DNA of 64,000 bases from Homarus americanus (lineage: Eukaryota > Arthropoda > Malacostraca > Decapoda > Nephropidae). The notes beneath the pieces were generated by a model, which saw only the letters and a program-made list of their open reading frames with translations, was not told where the DNA came from and did not search any database. The position numbers were made by a program, and so were the translations under genes. Position 1 is the stretch's first letter; every line of letters starts with the position of its first letter. The DNA lies in assembly GCF_018991925.1 (NCBI RefSeq), contig NW_024737042.1, positions 19,902,795 through 19,966,794 on the forward strand, read 5' to 3'. Positions 1 through 10,935 of the stretch are shown here, one piece after another.

Positions 1-1
1 T

Positions 2-320
2 TGATGGTTACAAGTGTTCCCTGAAGAATGCAGTGATGGGTAGGGAAACACCGGGTAACACTGAAGTCCGTTTATTATGGATGAGAGAAATACAAGTGGT
101 GATTAGCGTGTGCCATGCACGGCTCACACAGTCAGACTGAGGCTGCCTTGCCATATGGCTGCTTCGGGCAATGTTGCCACATAACACGTGCAGTGTTGCC
201 ACGTGATTATATATATAAATGCTACTCGGCACAGTAGCTTATGTACAGGGTTGCTACTCAGCACAGTAGCTTATGTACAGGGTTGCTACTCGGCACAGTA
301 GCTTAGATACATAACCTACA
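2..320 (-). repeat. 3' LTR of element D
   Basis: This 319-bp sequence is repeated at 2923-3274. It holds three copies of a ~32-bp unit (core gctactcggcacagtagc) where the other LTR has four, which accounts for most of the length difference. The core is itself a partial inverted repeat (gctact...agtagc). A short polypurine tract on the minus strand lies just inside it at 321-335. Confidence 0.9.
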
Positions 321-2417
321 TCTCCCTCCCCCCTCACGCTCATAGTCTTTGTCTTGAGCGGACTTCTTAGTCCTAAGTAGCTCCGAGCGTCGAGGTGCAC
401 TGTGGGACTCGTCCTCGGTCAGGGGGCCAGCAGCAGGGGGTGGGACTGGCTGGAGGAAGCGGCGGTTCCTCCACCAGACACGGCCGCTCGGCATCCTGAC
501 CTTGTAGTCCCGCGACCGGCCGACGCCCATCACTATGCCAACCTTGTGCCGACGTGTCGTCGTCGGGTCCTGGACGCGGACAAGGGCACCAATCTCCAGC
601 GGCTGGAGAGGGCGGGCACGGTCGTCATACCGAGCCTTGGCGTCCTGGGCACGTGTAGCGGCGCGGCGGTAGCAGCTCTCGGCTCTGGTCTGCCAGTCCT
701 TCGCAAAGGCCTTGGCGTGCGCAGGAACGCAAAAGCGGAGGGGGTGACCATACAGGATCTGGGCAGGGGAGCTTCCAGTGCGGGTGGGAGTGGACGCGGG
801 TTCTGGGCAGCTCTGTGCGGCAGTGCCAGGCGCGTCGCTCGTTGACTCACGCACCCTGCTGGCGGTGTACCGAGCAGCTGTGATCTGCTCGGGAAAGTCT
901 CTGAGCACCACGCCTAACTCCTTGCAGTGCTCCCACGACAACAAGGGTGTAGCGAGAGTAGGCTGCACGTCGATCCATCCGTGACACGACCTGTCGCCAT
1001 AAGAGATCTCTGCTTGAAAGGAGCCCACAGCGTCTGGCATCTGGGAACCGTCCGCATTGTAGTACTGCAGCTGCGGCGGTGGTCCCAGGCCACGTTTGGT
1101 GAGGCCCAGTTTCTGGAGGTGCTTCAACCCAATCACCGTAGTATCGGCGCCGGTGTCCGGTATCACCTCGATGTGACCCGACACATCACCGTGTGTGACG
1201 GCGACGCGGATGGTGGGGGAAGGGGTAGCCCTGGGGCGTGTGGTCGGTTCCACCTTCCTGATGTGAATCCGCTGCTGCTTGGGGCTGTGTGGGCCATCTG
1301 GAGGGGGCTGCGTGTGAACCACCCCGAAGGAAGTGCGCTGCTTTCCTCGTCGTCTCGGGCTTTTGGGCTTGGGTTGGCGGCAGCACTTGTCGTAGTGTCC
1401 ATAGCGACCGCAGGCCTGACACTTGCGGCCTCGTGCAGGGCACCTGTCTGTGTTAGACCAGTGGCCCTTACGGTCACATCCACGACACAGTGCGCCAGCG
1501 GCCGGGCATGTCTTGGGGCCATGCTGCTTTCCACAGCTGCCACAGGAAGCACTAGGCGGAGACGTGGAAGAACGTGTGGCAGCCTTCGCGTTGTTGGCCG
1601 CCTTCTTACCCTTCTTGTATTGTGAGATAGCTCTCACAGCAGGAGGGGCCCGTAAGGCAGAGGTGGCGGACTTGGTGGCCTCGTACGACCGACATTCAGT
1701 CACTACCACCTGGAGTGTGGAGGAAGCGTCCAGGGGGATGAGTCGCTGCACCAACTCTTCCTGCCTGACACCTGCCAAGATCCCGTGCTTGATCCAGGCT
1801 TCCTCACATTCCTGGCTGTGTGCCTTGCAGACGTCGATCTCCTCTGACAAACTCTTCATGAGTACAAAAAAGTCGTCAAAGGATTCGTTCTCCGCCTGCT
1901 TGCAGCTGGTGAAGGCGCGGCGACGCAAAGCCTCGTTATTCCGACCTTTAACGTGCTCCTGTAAAAGGTCGAGCACATCCGTCACTGAAGATGTAGAATC
2001 AGGAGGCACTTGCAACGTGTGCTCCAAAACTCTCTGGGTCTCCAGCGACAAACACATCCGCTGAAACGTGACGTCTGGTGAGAGGGCGGGTGGGGGTTGA
2101 ACAGATGCCTTGGGAGCTGTTTGTTTGGAGGCAAGAGTACCTGGAGGACGCTGGTGTGGTGGAGGAGGGAGTGAGGGAGGGTGGGTTAGCGCCAGGGTCG
2201 CCAATAGTGCATCAAAACGCGAATTTTCCTCCTCTCTTCGTATGTCCTCCCTCTGAAATTCCATCTCTCTACGCCGCTCGTCCGGGTCGTCCATCCACCT
2301 CAGAATTGTGGCAATGTCCGTCACTGGAGGTGGAGGATGAGAGTCTGCGCCCGGTGGAGGAGAAGGTGGTGGGGAGTCGTGTCTTCCATCTTGACGTTGT
2401 CCCTTCTTACCGCCCAT
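303..2417 (-). CDS. Fused Gag-protease-integrase-tail polyprotein of element D
   Basis: One open frame of 704 codons. Residues 1-115 are proline-rich and charged; 116-270 are a retrotransposon Gag core; three CCHC-like zinc knuckles lie at about 292-304 (CGSC...H...C), 311-326 and 333-346; an aspartic protease motif DTGAD lies at 421-425. After about residue 530 the protein passes directly into the end of an integrase (about 549-664, including SGRVWWRNRRFLQP). Compared with element G's Gag (40392-42119), about 30 residues are missing near position 119, and all of RT, RNase H and the integrase catalytic core are missing, yet the frame stays open. The frame runs 18 bases into the LTR because G's stop is not conserved. 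The start ATG lies about 500 bases inside the PBS, as expected for Gag. The fusion is seen directly; whether it makes a useful protein is unknown. Confidence 0.85.
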   Translation of the reverse strand: MGGKKGQRQDGRHDSPPPSPPPGADSHPPPPVTDIATILRWMDDPDERRREMEFQREDIRREEENSRFDALLATLALTHPPSLPPPPHQRPPGTLASKQTAPKASVQPPPALSPDVTFQRMCLSLETQRVLEHTLQVPPDSTSSVTDVLDLLQEHVKGRNNEALRRRAFTSCKQAENESFDDFFVLMKSLSEEIDVCKAHSQECEEAWIKHGILAGVRQEELVQRLIPLDASSTLQVVVTECRSYEATKSATSALRAPPAVRAISQYKKGKKAANNAKAATRSSTSPPSASCGSCGKQHGPKTCPAAGALCRGCDRKGHWSNTDRCPARGRKCQACGRYGHYDKCCRQPKPKSPRRRGKQRTSFGVVHTQPPPDGPHSPKQQRIHIRKVEPTTRPRATPSPTIRVAVTHGDVSGHIEVIPDTGADTTVIGLKHLQKLGLTKRGLGPPPQLQYYNADGSQMPDAVGSFQAEISYGDRSCHGWIDVQPTLATPLLSWEHCKELGVVLRDFPEQITAARYTASRVRESTSDAPGTAAQSCPEPASTPTRTGSSPAQILYGHPLRFCVPAHAKAFAKDWQTRAESCYRRAATRAQDAKARYDDRARPLQPLEIGALVRVQDPTTTRRHKVGIVMGVGRSRDYKVRMPSGRVWWRNRRFLQPVPPPAAGPLTEDESHSAPRRSELLRTKKSAQDKDYEREGGGRCRLCI

Positions 2418-2910
2418 CTTTGTGTGTGTGTGTGGACTGCACTGTTTAGTATATAAAGTGGCACCTCAACAGCTCGAACCACATATATATGACATAAACA
2501 GCGCAGAAATACGCAGAGTCCACTGTTCCGTCCGTGAGTGAGTGCGTGCGTGCGTGTGTGTGTGTGTCTGAGACAGCAGATGCACTTCGTGGTGGCCTTA
2601 ATGCCGGTGGCTAGAGACGCGGCCGGGGGGGTGGTGAGATCGTCAGTGTCTTCCCGGATGTCACACGAGAAGGGTGTACGCCTGCGTGCTCCGTGGGTAC
2701 CACAAAAAACAGGTCAATGCTCAACTCTCAGCTCTAGACACACACTAATACACTGACACTAACACTGCCACCGTCACCAAAAAGCACTGTGACGGCCCAA
2801 CACTGCACATTGCGGCGAAACACAACACAACACACTATGAATCGACGCGCATCACCGGCAGACGCAACTGTCTCGGCATTGTTTACACACTTGTAAGTCC
2901 ACAGATCCTA
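2418..2910 (-). other. 5' leader of element D
   Basis: Untranslated stretch between the primer binding site and the Gag start. It contains short (GT)n runs near 2410-2430 and 2545-2570. No gene is seen. Confidence 0.6.
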
Positions 2911-2922
2911 ATCACTGCGCCA
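2907..2922 (-). other. Primer binding site of element D
   Basis: Immediately inside the 5' LTR the minus strand reads TGGCGCAGTGATTAGG. It begins with TGG, the complement of a tRNA CCA end. The first eleven bases match the PBS of element G and resemble the tRNA-Ser type known from the 17.6/297 Gypsy group; the tRNA identity is inferred. Confidence 0.7.
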
Positions 2923-3274
2923 TGATGGTTACAAGTGTTCCCTGAAGAATGCAGTGATGGGTAGGGAAACACCGGGTAACACTGAAGTCCGTTTATTATG
3001 GATGAGAGAAATACAAGTGGTGACTAGTGTGTGCCATGCACGGCTCACACAGTCAGACTGAGGCTGCCTTGCCATATGGCAGCCTCGGGGCAATGTTGTC
3101 ACATAACACGTGCAGTGTTGACACGTGATTATATATATACATGCTACTCGGCACAGTAGCTTATGTACAGGGTTGCTACTCAGCACAGTAGCTTATGTAC
3201 AGGGTTGCTACTCAGCACAGTAGCTTATGTACAGGGTTGCTACTCGGCACAGTAGCTTAGATACATAACCTACA
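2923..3274 (-). repeat. 5' LTR of element D
   Basis: This 352-bp LTR matches 2-320 but carries four rather than three ~32-bp units. It begins TG and ends CA on the minus strand and is followed outside by gtcgt. Confidence 0.9.
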
Positions 3275-3780
3275 GTCGTTTGGTTCCTGTGGTGGTCACC
3301 TCTTCCACCTATACCGCCGCTGGGGTCTTGTTGAAGCTCTGTAAGCATGTCTGCCGGATACGGGGCTCCACAGCAGATTTTTCGTTTGGGGGTTTACTCC
3401 CGTAGCTTTGTACCTACCAAAGTTAATCCGCAAGGCACCGGGGTAATGGTTGGTAGGAGACAGGACGTGTCCACGTGGCAGTGGGCCTATGTGCCGTCAC
3501 TCTTGGGCCCACTGCTCCCTCGAGATCCCCTGCTGTTTAGCCTGGGCCCACGAGGCACCCAGTTACCGTGTGTTGCGACGAGGAGGCACAACAGGAGTCT
3601 TGATGGTGAAGAGGCTGTGTACTGGCAGTGGATGACTTATGCAAGTTGCTTACTTGTTCGCTACAAGAGCTAGTCAGCGGCGGTAGCTGAAAGCGAGAGG
3701 GAGCAAGCAGTGCTTGCTTCTTAACACTAACATAATGCTGCCACACTAGACGCATTTCACCACCCTGTGTGCAAACTCAC
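3275..3780. other. Unassigned flank
   Basis: No gene is recognised. The plus strand has one open stretch (3347-3673, 108 codons) without known motifs. It may be 5' sequence of a LINE, but nothing supports that directly. It ends in an (AC)n run at 3777-3800. Confidence 0.4.
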
Positions 3781-3800
3781 ACACACACACACACACACAT

Positions 3801-4494
3801 CGTCTTCAGCCTTCATGAGGTGATAAGGTCGGTTCTGCTCGCTCGCACGGCCGTGGTCTCTTGACCGTAGAGACAGCGGCCAGCCCGGTTTGTCGGGCCC
3901 TTCCTCATCTCCTCCTCCCCATCTGGATTTATCAACATCCTTCCACCAACAGTACAGTGCAATGATTGACAATCAACCCACAACTGATATAAAAAAGTGA
4001 CAATTTCAACTCGAAACAATCGTGCTTAGCGGTCAATGTTGACCACCACCAACACGGTATGAGAAGCCAAGAAAGACTCCAAACTACATGAGGGGGGGAA
4101 ATGAGGACTCCCTACTCCACCCAGGTGAGGAACTATGAATTCCTAACTACTTCACCTGAGGAACAAGAACCATCTGAAGGACCTACCCGGACCAAGTGGA
4201 GGTTGTCCTTAACATCTGCAGGTTTAGTGAGGTAACGGATTAGCACCCAGGTACGACGGCCATCCAGACAGTGAGCACCAACATCAGGTCACAAGAATAT
4301 CTACAAGACCAGCTCCCACAGTACCAGATCTATAGTTAATCTATTTTTTGACTATGTTTCTTATATTTTTTTGTATTTGAAAGCTTTTGTCAATCAAGTG
4401 ACCCAGTCCCCGCTTTCACCATATACAACTTATCACCTCTGTTCATTGTATATTTTCAGCCTTCGGGCTGCCGTGTTATGTTAATAATCCGTTA

Positions 4495-4549
<55 letters not shown>

Positions 4550-4568
4550 ATTATTATTATTAGTAGTA
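3801..4568 (+). mobile_element. LINE 3' end with (ATT)n tail, copy 1
   Basis: This sequence is shared with 9113-9811, for example cagtacagtgcaa, gaagccaagaaaga and gtcaatcaagtgaccca. Both copies end in a small hairpin (cagccttcgggctg) followed by an ATT repeat. The same end, inverted, terminates the LINE at 19348-23230. It is read as a 5'-truncated non-LTR retrotransposon that holds only 3' untranslated sequence. Confidence 0.7.
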
Positions 4569-4617
4569 GTAGTAGTAGTAGTAGTAGTACATACACACAC
4601 ACACACACACACACACA
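4497..4617. repeat. Compound microsatellite (ATT)n-(AGT)n-(AC)n
   Basis: About 65 bases of ATT repeats with one interruption are followed by roughly nine AGT units and then about thirteen AC units. The ATT part is the LINE tail; the rest looks like secondary expansion. Confidence 0.9.
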
Positions 4618-4842
4618 CCTCGTGAGGTCCTTCATATCAACACCTACGGACTAGTTACTGCACCATGTGAACACCACTCCACCCGGTGTCTCCATAAGAA
4701 CATAAGAACATAAGAAAATAAGGAGTCTGCAATAGGCCGGTTGGCCTGTGCATGGCAGCTCCTGTCGAGAGTTACTACCACTCTCTATTAACCATGAATC
4801 TATCTAGCCTCCTTTTAAAACTTTCCAGCGTTCCAGCACTTA

Positions 4843-6416
4843 CTACAAAGTTGCTAAGCTTATTCCACTCGTCCACCACCCTATTTTGAACCAGTTCCTT
4901 CCTATCTCCCTCCTAAACCAAAACATATCCAACTTAAATCCGTTGCTACGAGTCCTATCCTGCTCGGATATTATAAGGACTTTATCTATATCCCCTTTAT
5001 TGATTTCTTTCACCCACTTAAATAATTCTATCATATCTCCCCGCACTCTTCGTCTTTCTAGTAAATGTAAGTTTAGTTTCTTTAACCTATCTTGATATGG
5101 AAGGTTTCTAAGTCCCGGAATCATTTTCGTCATTCTTCGTTGCACCGACTCCAGTGAATTGATATCTATTCTATAATAAGGGCACCAGAACTGAATCGCA
5201 TAATCGAGGTGCGGCCTGACTAGCGCAAGATATAGTTGCAATAAGACCTCTGCACTCTTATTACTTACACTTCTAGATATAAAACCTAATACTCTGTTTG
5301 CCTTATTTCGAACATTAACGCACTGTTTTCTAGGCCATAGGTCCGGGATTACAAGTACTCCTAAGTCTCTTTCACAAGTCGACTTCTCTAGGTTGATGTT
5401 GTTAAGGCTGTGTACATTGACTGTATTTGTTCTTCCAATATTAAGTACGCTGCACTTGCTGGTGTAGAATATAATTTGCCATTTTCTGACCTCTCCTGCA
5501 GTTTGTTTAAATCCTCCTGTAGTGCATTTGCATCCTGCCCTGAATTAATCTGCCGCCCTATTTTGGTGTCATCCGCAATCTTGCTCATGTCACTGTTGAT
5601 CCCAGTATCTAGATCGTTTATGTAGATTATGAACAAGAGTGGGCCAAGTACTGACCCCTGGGGAACCCCACTGGTTACACAGCCCCACTCAGATTTAACA
5701 CCATCTACGCTGACCCTCTGCATTCTATCGGTGAGCCATGATTTTAACCAATTTAAAATTTTCCCCTCGATACCATGAGCCCTAACTTTTCTCAGAAGAC
5801 TCTGATGCGGTACTCTGTCAAATGCTTTGCTAAAGTCTAAGTAAATAACATCGTAATTTTCGCCATTATCTACTACCTCGTAGACTTTCCTAAAAAATGT
5901 CAGCAGATTTGTTAGACAAGATTTTCCCTTTGTAAACCCATGTTGAGAGTCGTAGATTAATTTGCTTTTCTCTAAATGCGATCGGATGCTATCTGCTATA
6001 ATTGATTCAAGAAATTTCCCCACTACTGACGTCAAACTCATCGGCCGGTAAATTGACGCTGATGCTCTGTCTCCCTTTTTGAATATTTGAACATTTGCCT
6101 GTTTCCACAAGTCTGGCACAACTCCCGTGTCTAATGATTTTTTAAATAAATTTACGAGGGGTCCGCTAATCTTTTCCCTACACTCTTTCAAGACTCGAGG
6201 GAAAATTTCATCCGGCCCTGGGGATTTTGTCTTCTTTAATTTGTTTATCTTCTTAAGAACACCCTCTTTTCTGATAGTGATATTCTTTAATTTCTCTTCT
6301 TCATTTCCCCTAAATATCAGTTCCACTTTCGGAATTTTCTCACGAATTTCGTCTGCGAAAACTGATAAAAAGTAGCTGTTTACTACTTTGCTTATTTCCT
6401 CATTGTCATCGATCAC
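4843..6416 (-). pseudogene. CR1 ORF2 reverse transcriptase and C-terminal region, broken
   Basis: The long part (5388-6416, 342 codons) carries classic RT blocks: SPGPDEIFPRVLKE, a fingers region with YRPMSLTSVVGKFLE, then DVIYLDFSKAFDRVPH with the first catalytic Asp, and SGVPQGSVLGPLLFIIYIND. The usual YADD box reads as IADDT. A shift near 5420-5470 breaks the frame. The C-terminal part resumes at 4843-5241 with ALVRPHLDYAIQFW and the thumb-like tail. It would prime reverse transcription at a nicked target; as read it is inactive. Confidence 0.85.
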
Positions 6417-6937
6417 TTCCCCCCTCCCTGACTTTAAAGGCCCAACTTTGTCCTTGACCTTTGTCCTATATACCTGGAAAAATCCCTTGGGATTCGCCTT
6501 GGATTCTCATGCTATTCTGATGTCGTAGTCCCTCTTTGCCTTCTTTACATTTTTCTTAACATTTCTAGATAGTTCATTATTCCTATTTCTGAGCTGCTCC
6601 TCCCCTCCCTTTAATTTCTTATGAATTCCTTTCTTTATTCCTATGTCATGTTTAAGTTTTCTGGTCATTCACCTTGGCTCATTCTAATTTGACCAAATTT
6701 TTCTGTATGGTATATTTTGTTCTTGTGCTTTACGTAGTATACGAGTGAATATATTATAGTCATCATCAATTGTTGTGTCACCTGTGACCTCACCCGTTCC
6801 TAATGGGGACTGACTTGACTGTTCCCAGGTTGACCTCACCTAGGTACCTTCTTAACCCGATAATCCGCCAATCGAAAGTTTGGGACTCTGACCATATTGT
6901 CATTGTTTTTCGTTTCCCAATTTTGGGTGAACCTGAT

Positions 6938-7712
6938 TTATCTGTGTTTACTGTTACCTAGTTCTTCCCCTACTGTGATATCTCTGATAATATTTTCTTT
7001 ATTTGTTAATACTAGGTCCAATATATTGTCACCTCTAGTAGGTTCTGTAATTAGTTGTTTCAAAAAATTGTGCTGTAATGAGTCTAGGAAGTCTTCAGAT
7101 TCATAGTCACTTACAATTTTGTCCCAGTCAATATTTCTGAAGTTGAAATCCCCCATAATGCATAGGTTGTTATATTTTGTTGTCCTACTCATTTCCTGCC
7201 ATATGGGTTGAGCTGCTTCTTTCCCAAGACTTGGGGGCCTGTAAATTACTCCCATAATTAGTTTTTCTCTTCCTACCATAATTTCTACCCATACAGACTC
7301 GGTTCCTATTTCACCCTTTATTGAATTATTAATACAACGTTTTAATGTATCCCTGACGAAGAGTGCGACCCCTCCCTCCTTCCTACCTTCCCTGTCCTTG
7401 TGAAAAAGGTTGTACCCTTCTATGTGGTACTCTGAAAAAAAAATAGCTCTTCAGATTCATCCAAGTTTCGGTGATTGCTATGACGTCTACATTCTCGGTA
7501 CATACAACAGCTCTCAGCAAGTCTATTTTATTTCTAACGCTACTACTGTTTGTATAGTATACATTTAAACCTACTCTTCCCTGGTCCTGTTTTGCCCCTT
7601 GTCTTGAGTAACCAATTTTACTTCCCAGGACCTGCTTGTTTTTTGACTCCCACTTACCCCGACCTCTCTCTACTGGAATAACCCCCTCCCCCCTTTGGAG
7701 TGACAATTTCAC
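6938..7712 (-). pseudogene. CR1 ORF2 apurinic-type endonuclease, broken
   Basis: Two minus-strand pieces show APE-family endonuclease motifs: NVDVIAITETWMN (metal-binding Glu) in 7383-7712, and MGVIYRPPS followed by GDFNFRNIDWD in 6938-7279. They sit directly upstream of the RT as in CR1 ORF2. A frame break separates the two pieces (7280-7382), and another separates the second from the RT. Confidence 0.8.
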
Positions 7713-7734
7713 GCTCCACGGATGCAGACAACGT

Positions 7735-8826
7735 CTTTACCCCCTCACGAGACAAGTGTACTCCGTCGCGACTGTACAGGTAGTCGTTGCCATAGAAGGG
7801 TTGCCAGTTATCAATGAATGCCCAACCATTGTTTGTACAATGTTTTTCCAGTCAGCAATTTATAGCAATTACCCTGGACAGCCATTCACGACCAACTCCT
7901 CTTCTAGGCAAGACACCACATGCTATCGGGAAACCTCCCCTATCTCTAACCTTCCCCAGCGCCTCCCTATACCTCTTGAAAAGTTCCTCACTCCAAACCT
8001 TTCCTATGTCGTTACCTCCCACACTAAGACACACTACTGGATTGGTACCCTCCCCTGACAAAACCCTATCTATCCTCTCAGCTACATACCCTATCCCAAC
8101 CCCAGGAAAACACACCCTAGTCGTACGTTTCCTATCTCTTGCACAAAATGTCCTATCTACAAACCTCACCTGGCTGTCCCCAACTACCACAACCTTGCCA
8201 CTAGGCAGGGTTTGAACAACTGCCCATTTCTCTCCTTTTCTCTCCACACCGTCCTGCCTCTTCTCTTCCTCGTCCTGCCCCTTCTCTACCCCGCCAGCTT
8301 CCTCCAACACCTGGTAGGGGTTACTGCACTCCACACCAGATTCAGATTCAGATTTGCCCCCGAGGGGGCTAGTTTATTGGGCACCCCCTTACATCCTGTG
8401 CAAGGTGAAGCGCAGAAGCGTTTACAGCGCCCAACAGGAAAGTATGAAAAGTTCATACTTGCCTTTATGACTCGTACATTAAGGGCGTAAAAGCCTGAAG
8501 GGTCATAGGTTCTGTCAAGTTACATAAAATGAGAGAATGATGAGTGTGTGGGGGGAAAGTTCCCGGTACATTTTATCTGTTTATGGCAAAGAGTGGCAGG
8601 TCCCTAATAATGTCAAATGCCAGGCCTGTGACTAGGAGGAGGGATAGCACTCCACACCCTGGTCAGGTTTCCTGAGTCTGACCGTAGTCCCCTTGGAAAC
8701 AACCACTCTCCACGCCTGCTCCTCCTTCGCAGGTGTCCTGCTATTCAGGACACCTACCTGAAGGAGTTCAGTCCTGAGGGCTTCGTTCTCCCCCTTTAGA
8801 GCGTCTATCTCACTCCTCAACTGCAC
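7735..8826 (-). pseudogene. CR1 ORF1: coiled coil plus SGNH esterase
   Basis: The N-terminal piece (8632-8826) has a leucine-rich heptad-like stretch (RSEIDALKGENEALRTEL). Beyond the insertion at 8338-8646 the frame continues (7852-8334) with an SGNH/GDSL hydrolase: GDSQ (nucleophile block), SVGGND (oxyanion block) and, after a frame change, DGVHLSREG near 7740-7765 (Asp-x-x-His block). Esterase domains of this type are known from ORF1 of CR1 and L2 LINEs. The DNA reads through in frame if the insertion and one target copy are ignored. The catalytic blocks survive although the gene is broken. Confidence 0.75.
8338..8646 (-). mobile_element. 309-bp retroposed insertion with hexamer tail
   Basis: The stretch is flanked by a 12-base duplication gcactccacacc (8326-8337 and 8647-8658), which marks it as one insertion into CR1 ORF1. 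On the minus strand its end forms a hairpin (GCCCCCTCGGGGGC) followed by about three AATCTG units, a typical LINE or SINE 3' terminus. No box A or B promoter was recognised, so a truncated LINE tail is more likely than a SINE. Confidence 0.85.
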
Positions 8827-9112
8827 CAGCTGACTTAACAGAGTGGCCAGGACTTAACAGACAAGATCGGGGTCGGTTTATTCATGTATTGTACATATTG
8901 GTGTGTTTGACATTAGACCAGTGGTTCTCAGAGTCCCAGGTCACATTCCTCCCCTTGAGATCCCAGATTTCCTCAATTCCTCCCCCATTTTGAACTGTCA
9001 TTTAGTAATATTTTCACCATTGTACTTTTACAGTGGTAATTATTGAAACAATTTATGAAACTAAATTGCTTTATTAATTGCCATCAAATTATAAAAGAAA
9101 TCCATGGGGACA

Positions 9113-9811
9113 GCTGCCAGCCTGGTTTGTCAGGCCCTTCCCTTTTCCCATCTCTTCCTCCCCACCTGAATTTATCAATATCCTCCCACCAACAGTACAG
9201 TGCAAAGATTGACGATTAACCCACAAATGATATACAAAAGTGACAAATTCAACTCGAAAGAAAGAAACAACTGTTAGAGTGACAATAAGTGCTTAGCGGC
9301 CAATGTTGAAGCTGCCGCGGAGCTAACACACCCAGTCCCCGGTACACTCACCACCACCAACACTGGATGAGAAGCCAAGAAAGATTCCAAACTACATCAG
9401 GAGAAAAATGAGGACTCCCTACTCCACCCAGGTGAGGAACTATATATTCCTAACTACATCATATGAGGAACAAGAACCATCTCCAACACCCTGTGTGAGC
9501 TGAAGAACCTTCCCGGACCAAGTGGTGCAGCTGTAGTGAGGTAGCGGATTAGCGGCCAGGTATAACGCAACGGCCATCCAGTGAGGATCACAAGAATATT
9601 TACAAGACCAGCTCCCACAGTACCAGATCTATAGTTAATCTTTATGTTGACTCTATGTTTCTTATGTTTCTGTATTGAAAGCTTTTGTCAATCAAGTGAC
9701 CCACTCCCCGATTCCACCATATGTAACTTATCACCTCTGTTCATTGTATATATTCAGCCTTCGGGCTGTCATGTTATCTTAATAAACCGTTAATTATTAT
9801 TATTGTTATAG
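9113..9811 (+). mobile_element. LINE 3' end with (ATT)n tail, copy 2
   Basis: Same family as 3801-4568, beginning at gacagctgccagcctgg and ending in the cagccttcgggctg hairpin and a short ATT run. It sits inside the hAT element, so it inserted after the hAT. Confidence 0.75.
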
Positions 9812-9880
9812 AAAACCGAGGAACAAATCCAGTTTTGCTCGAAGGTCACCACGCTCACAAATGTTGAGACGTTCTCGTTT

Positions 9881-10760
9881 TTAAGTCAACATATCCGTAA
9901 CAGCACTTAAGGCACATTCAACCAAGTATGTTGTTGGGAAGGGCAAAGGCACTTGCTGAGCCTCTGTAGCTATTTTTTCATATTTGGCAACAACTTGGGG
10001 ATCCAGCCACTTGAAGTGTTGTTTTGAAGCATGGATCGGTTTCATACTGTCATCATTTTGCCTCGCCATTAGCTCGTCGATCTGATCAGACTCCATTTTA
10101 GCCAGGCAGTCATTATTTTCCCAGTTCAAGAGAAATGGCTGAGCAATCCAAGAAGGGAAGTTCATCTGCTTCATATCAACGAATCTGTCGCTCAGGTCAT
10201 CATGGAGGTTGGAGAGGTGTTCTGAGATTATTTGTAAGATATTTTGTGATGGATAATATTTACTGTGATGTGGGAAGTGAGCGAGGTTATTTCTCAAGAC
10301 CTGGGCCTTAAAAAAAAAGCAGTTTACTGATAAAACCAAACATTTTCGTTTTGCAATCCATGAGACTCTTCTGTTCACCTTGCAGTTCCTTATTTAATGC
10401 ATTTAATTTACCAAAAATATCAGCAAGATATGAAATCAAGGCCTTGGCTTCATTAGATTTCATGAACTGGAAGTCAACAACTGTGAAACTTTGTTGAAAA
10501 AGACACGCTTAGCTATGAAGTTTGTTTTCCAGTATTGTCCCATAATATATTACAGACAGTCACTGCCAATTCCTGATTCGTACACTCGGCCAATAGTGAT
10601 ATCGGCCTTCACATCCAGACCGCCAGTTGTTGGCAACTTGTAATAGCCACAGTTATCAAATGCCACTGGAGCATCATATTAACATGAGCACGCTTTTCAA
10701 ACCTCAATAATCGAATAGTCCCAAACAGGATTAAGTCTGAAGCAGCAGTTTTTTGTAAAC
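9881..10760 (-). pseudogene. hAT transposase C-terminal half (ZBED-like)
   Basis: The open piece 9881-10378 ends with the hAT dimerisation signature LPFPTTYLVECALSAVTDML, preceded by FKWLDPQVVAKYEKIA. Broken frames upstream to about 10760 still show transposase-like words such as EAKALISYLADIFGKLNAL. Zinc-finger and N-terminal catalytic regions were not found between here and the inverted repeat, so this copy is truncated and non-functional. Closest in style to ZBED-type hAT proteins (inferred). Confidence 0.75.
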
Positions 10761-10935
10761 TGTTAATTCGTGATCGCCCTTATAATTGTGTATATTGGTA
10801 TTTCGTTTGATATATATGCACAGTGTACAAAGTACATTCTTTCCCCGTTTGGAGTTCCTCCCATGACTAAAATTCCTCCCCAATTCCTCCCCTGGGTGCC
10901 AAGTGCCTCCCGTTGGAGAATCACTGCTTTAGACT

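Larger units (their letters stand above)
2..3274 (-). mobile_element. Gypsy element D, internally deleted, two LTRs
   Basis: Two copies of one sequence (2-320 and 2923-3274) flank a gag-containing interior. Read on the minus strand each copy starts TGTAGGTTATG and ends AACCATCA, the TG...CA form of LTRs. A primer binding site adjoins the right copy and a polypurine tract adjoins the left one, so transcription runs right to left. The interior is only about 2.6 kb and lacks reverse transcriptase, RNase H and the integrase core, so the copy would need enzymes in trans. Its gag, protease and integrase tail resemble those of element G in this window, which places it in the same family group. The target duplication cannot be tested because only one base precedes the left LTR; that base (t) fits a duplication ending like the right flank gtcgt. 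Confidence 0.9.
4683..8870 (-). mobile_element. CR1-like LINE
   Basis: On the minus strand this reads ORF1 coiled coil and esterase, then ORF2 endonuclease, reverse transcriptase and C-terminal region, ending at 4694-4717 in tandem octamers (cataagaa on the plus strand). Short octamer 3' tails and an esterase-bearing ORF1 are typical of CR1. Several frameshifts and stops break ORF2. ORF1 is split by an insertion at 8338-8646. The 5' end is unclear and lies somewhere between 8830 and the hAT insertion. Confidence 0.85.
8919..10927 (-). mobile_element. hAT DNA transposon remnant
   Basis: It starts CAGTGGTTCTC and ends GAGAATCACTG, imperfect terminal inverted repeats of the hAT type. It is flanked by 8-base duplications cattagac (8911-8918) and ctttagac (10928-10935), which match at 7 of 8 positions. 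The interior encodes the end of a hAT transposase on the minus strand and also holds a later LINE tail. Confidence 0.85.

Noticed and set aside
533..2064. Overlapping frames of 100-230 codons on the plus strand opposite the Gag of D
   Set aside because: Shadow frames of a GC-rich coding region on the other strand, with no motif.
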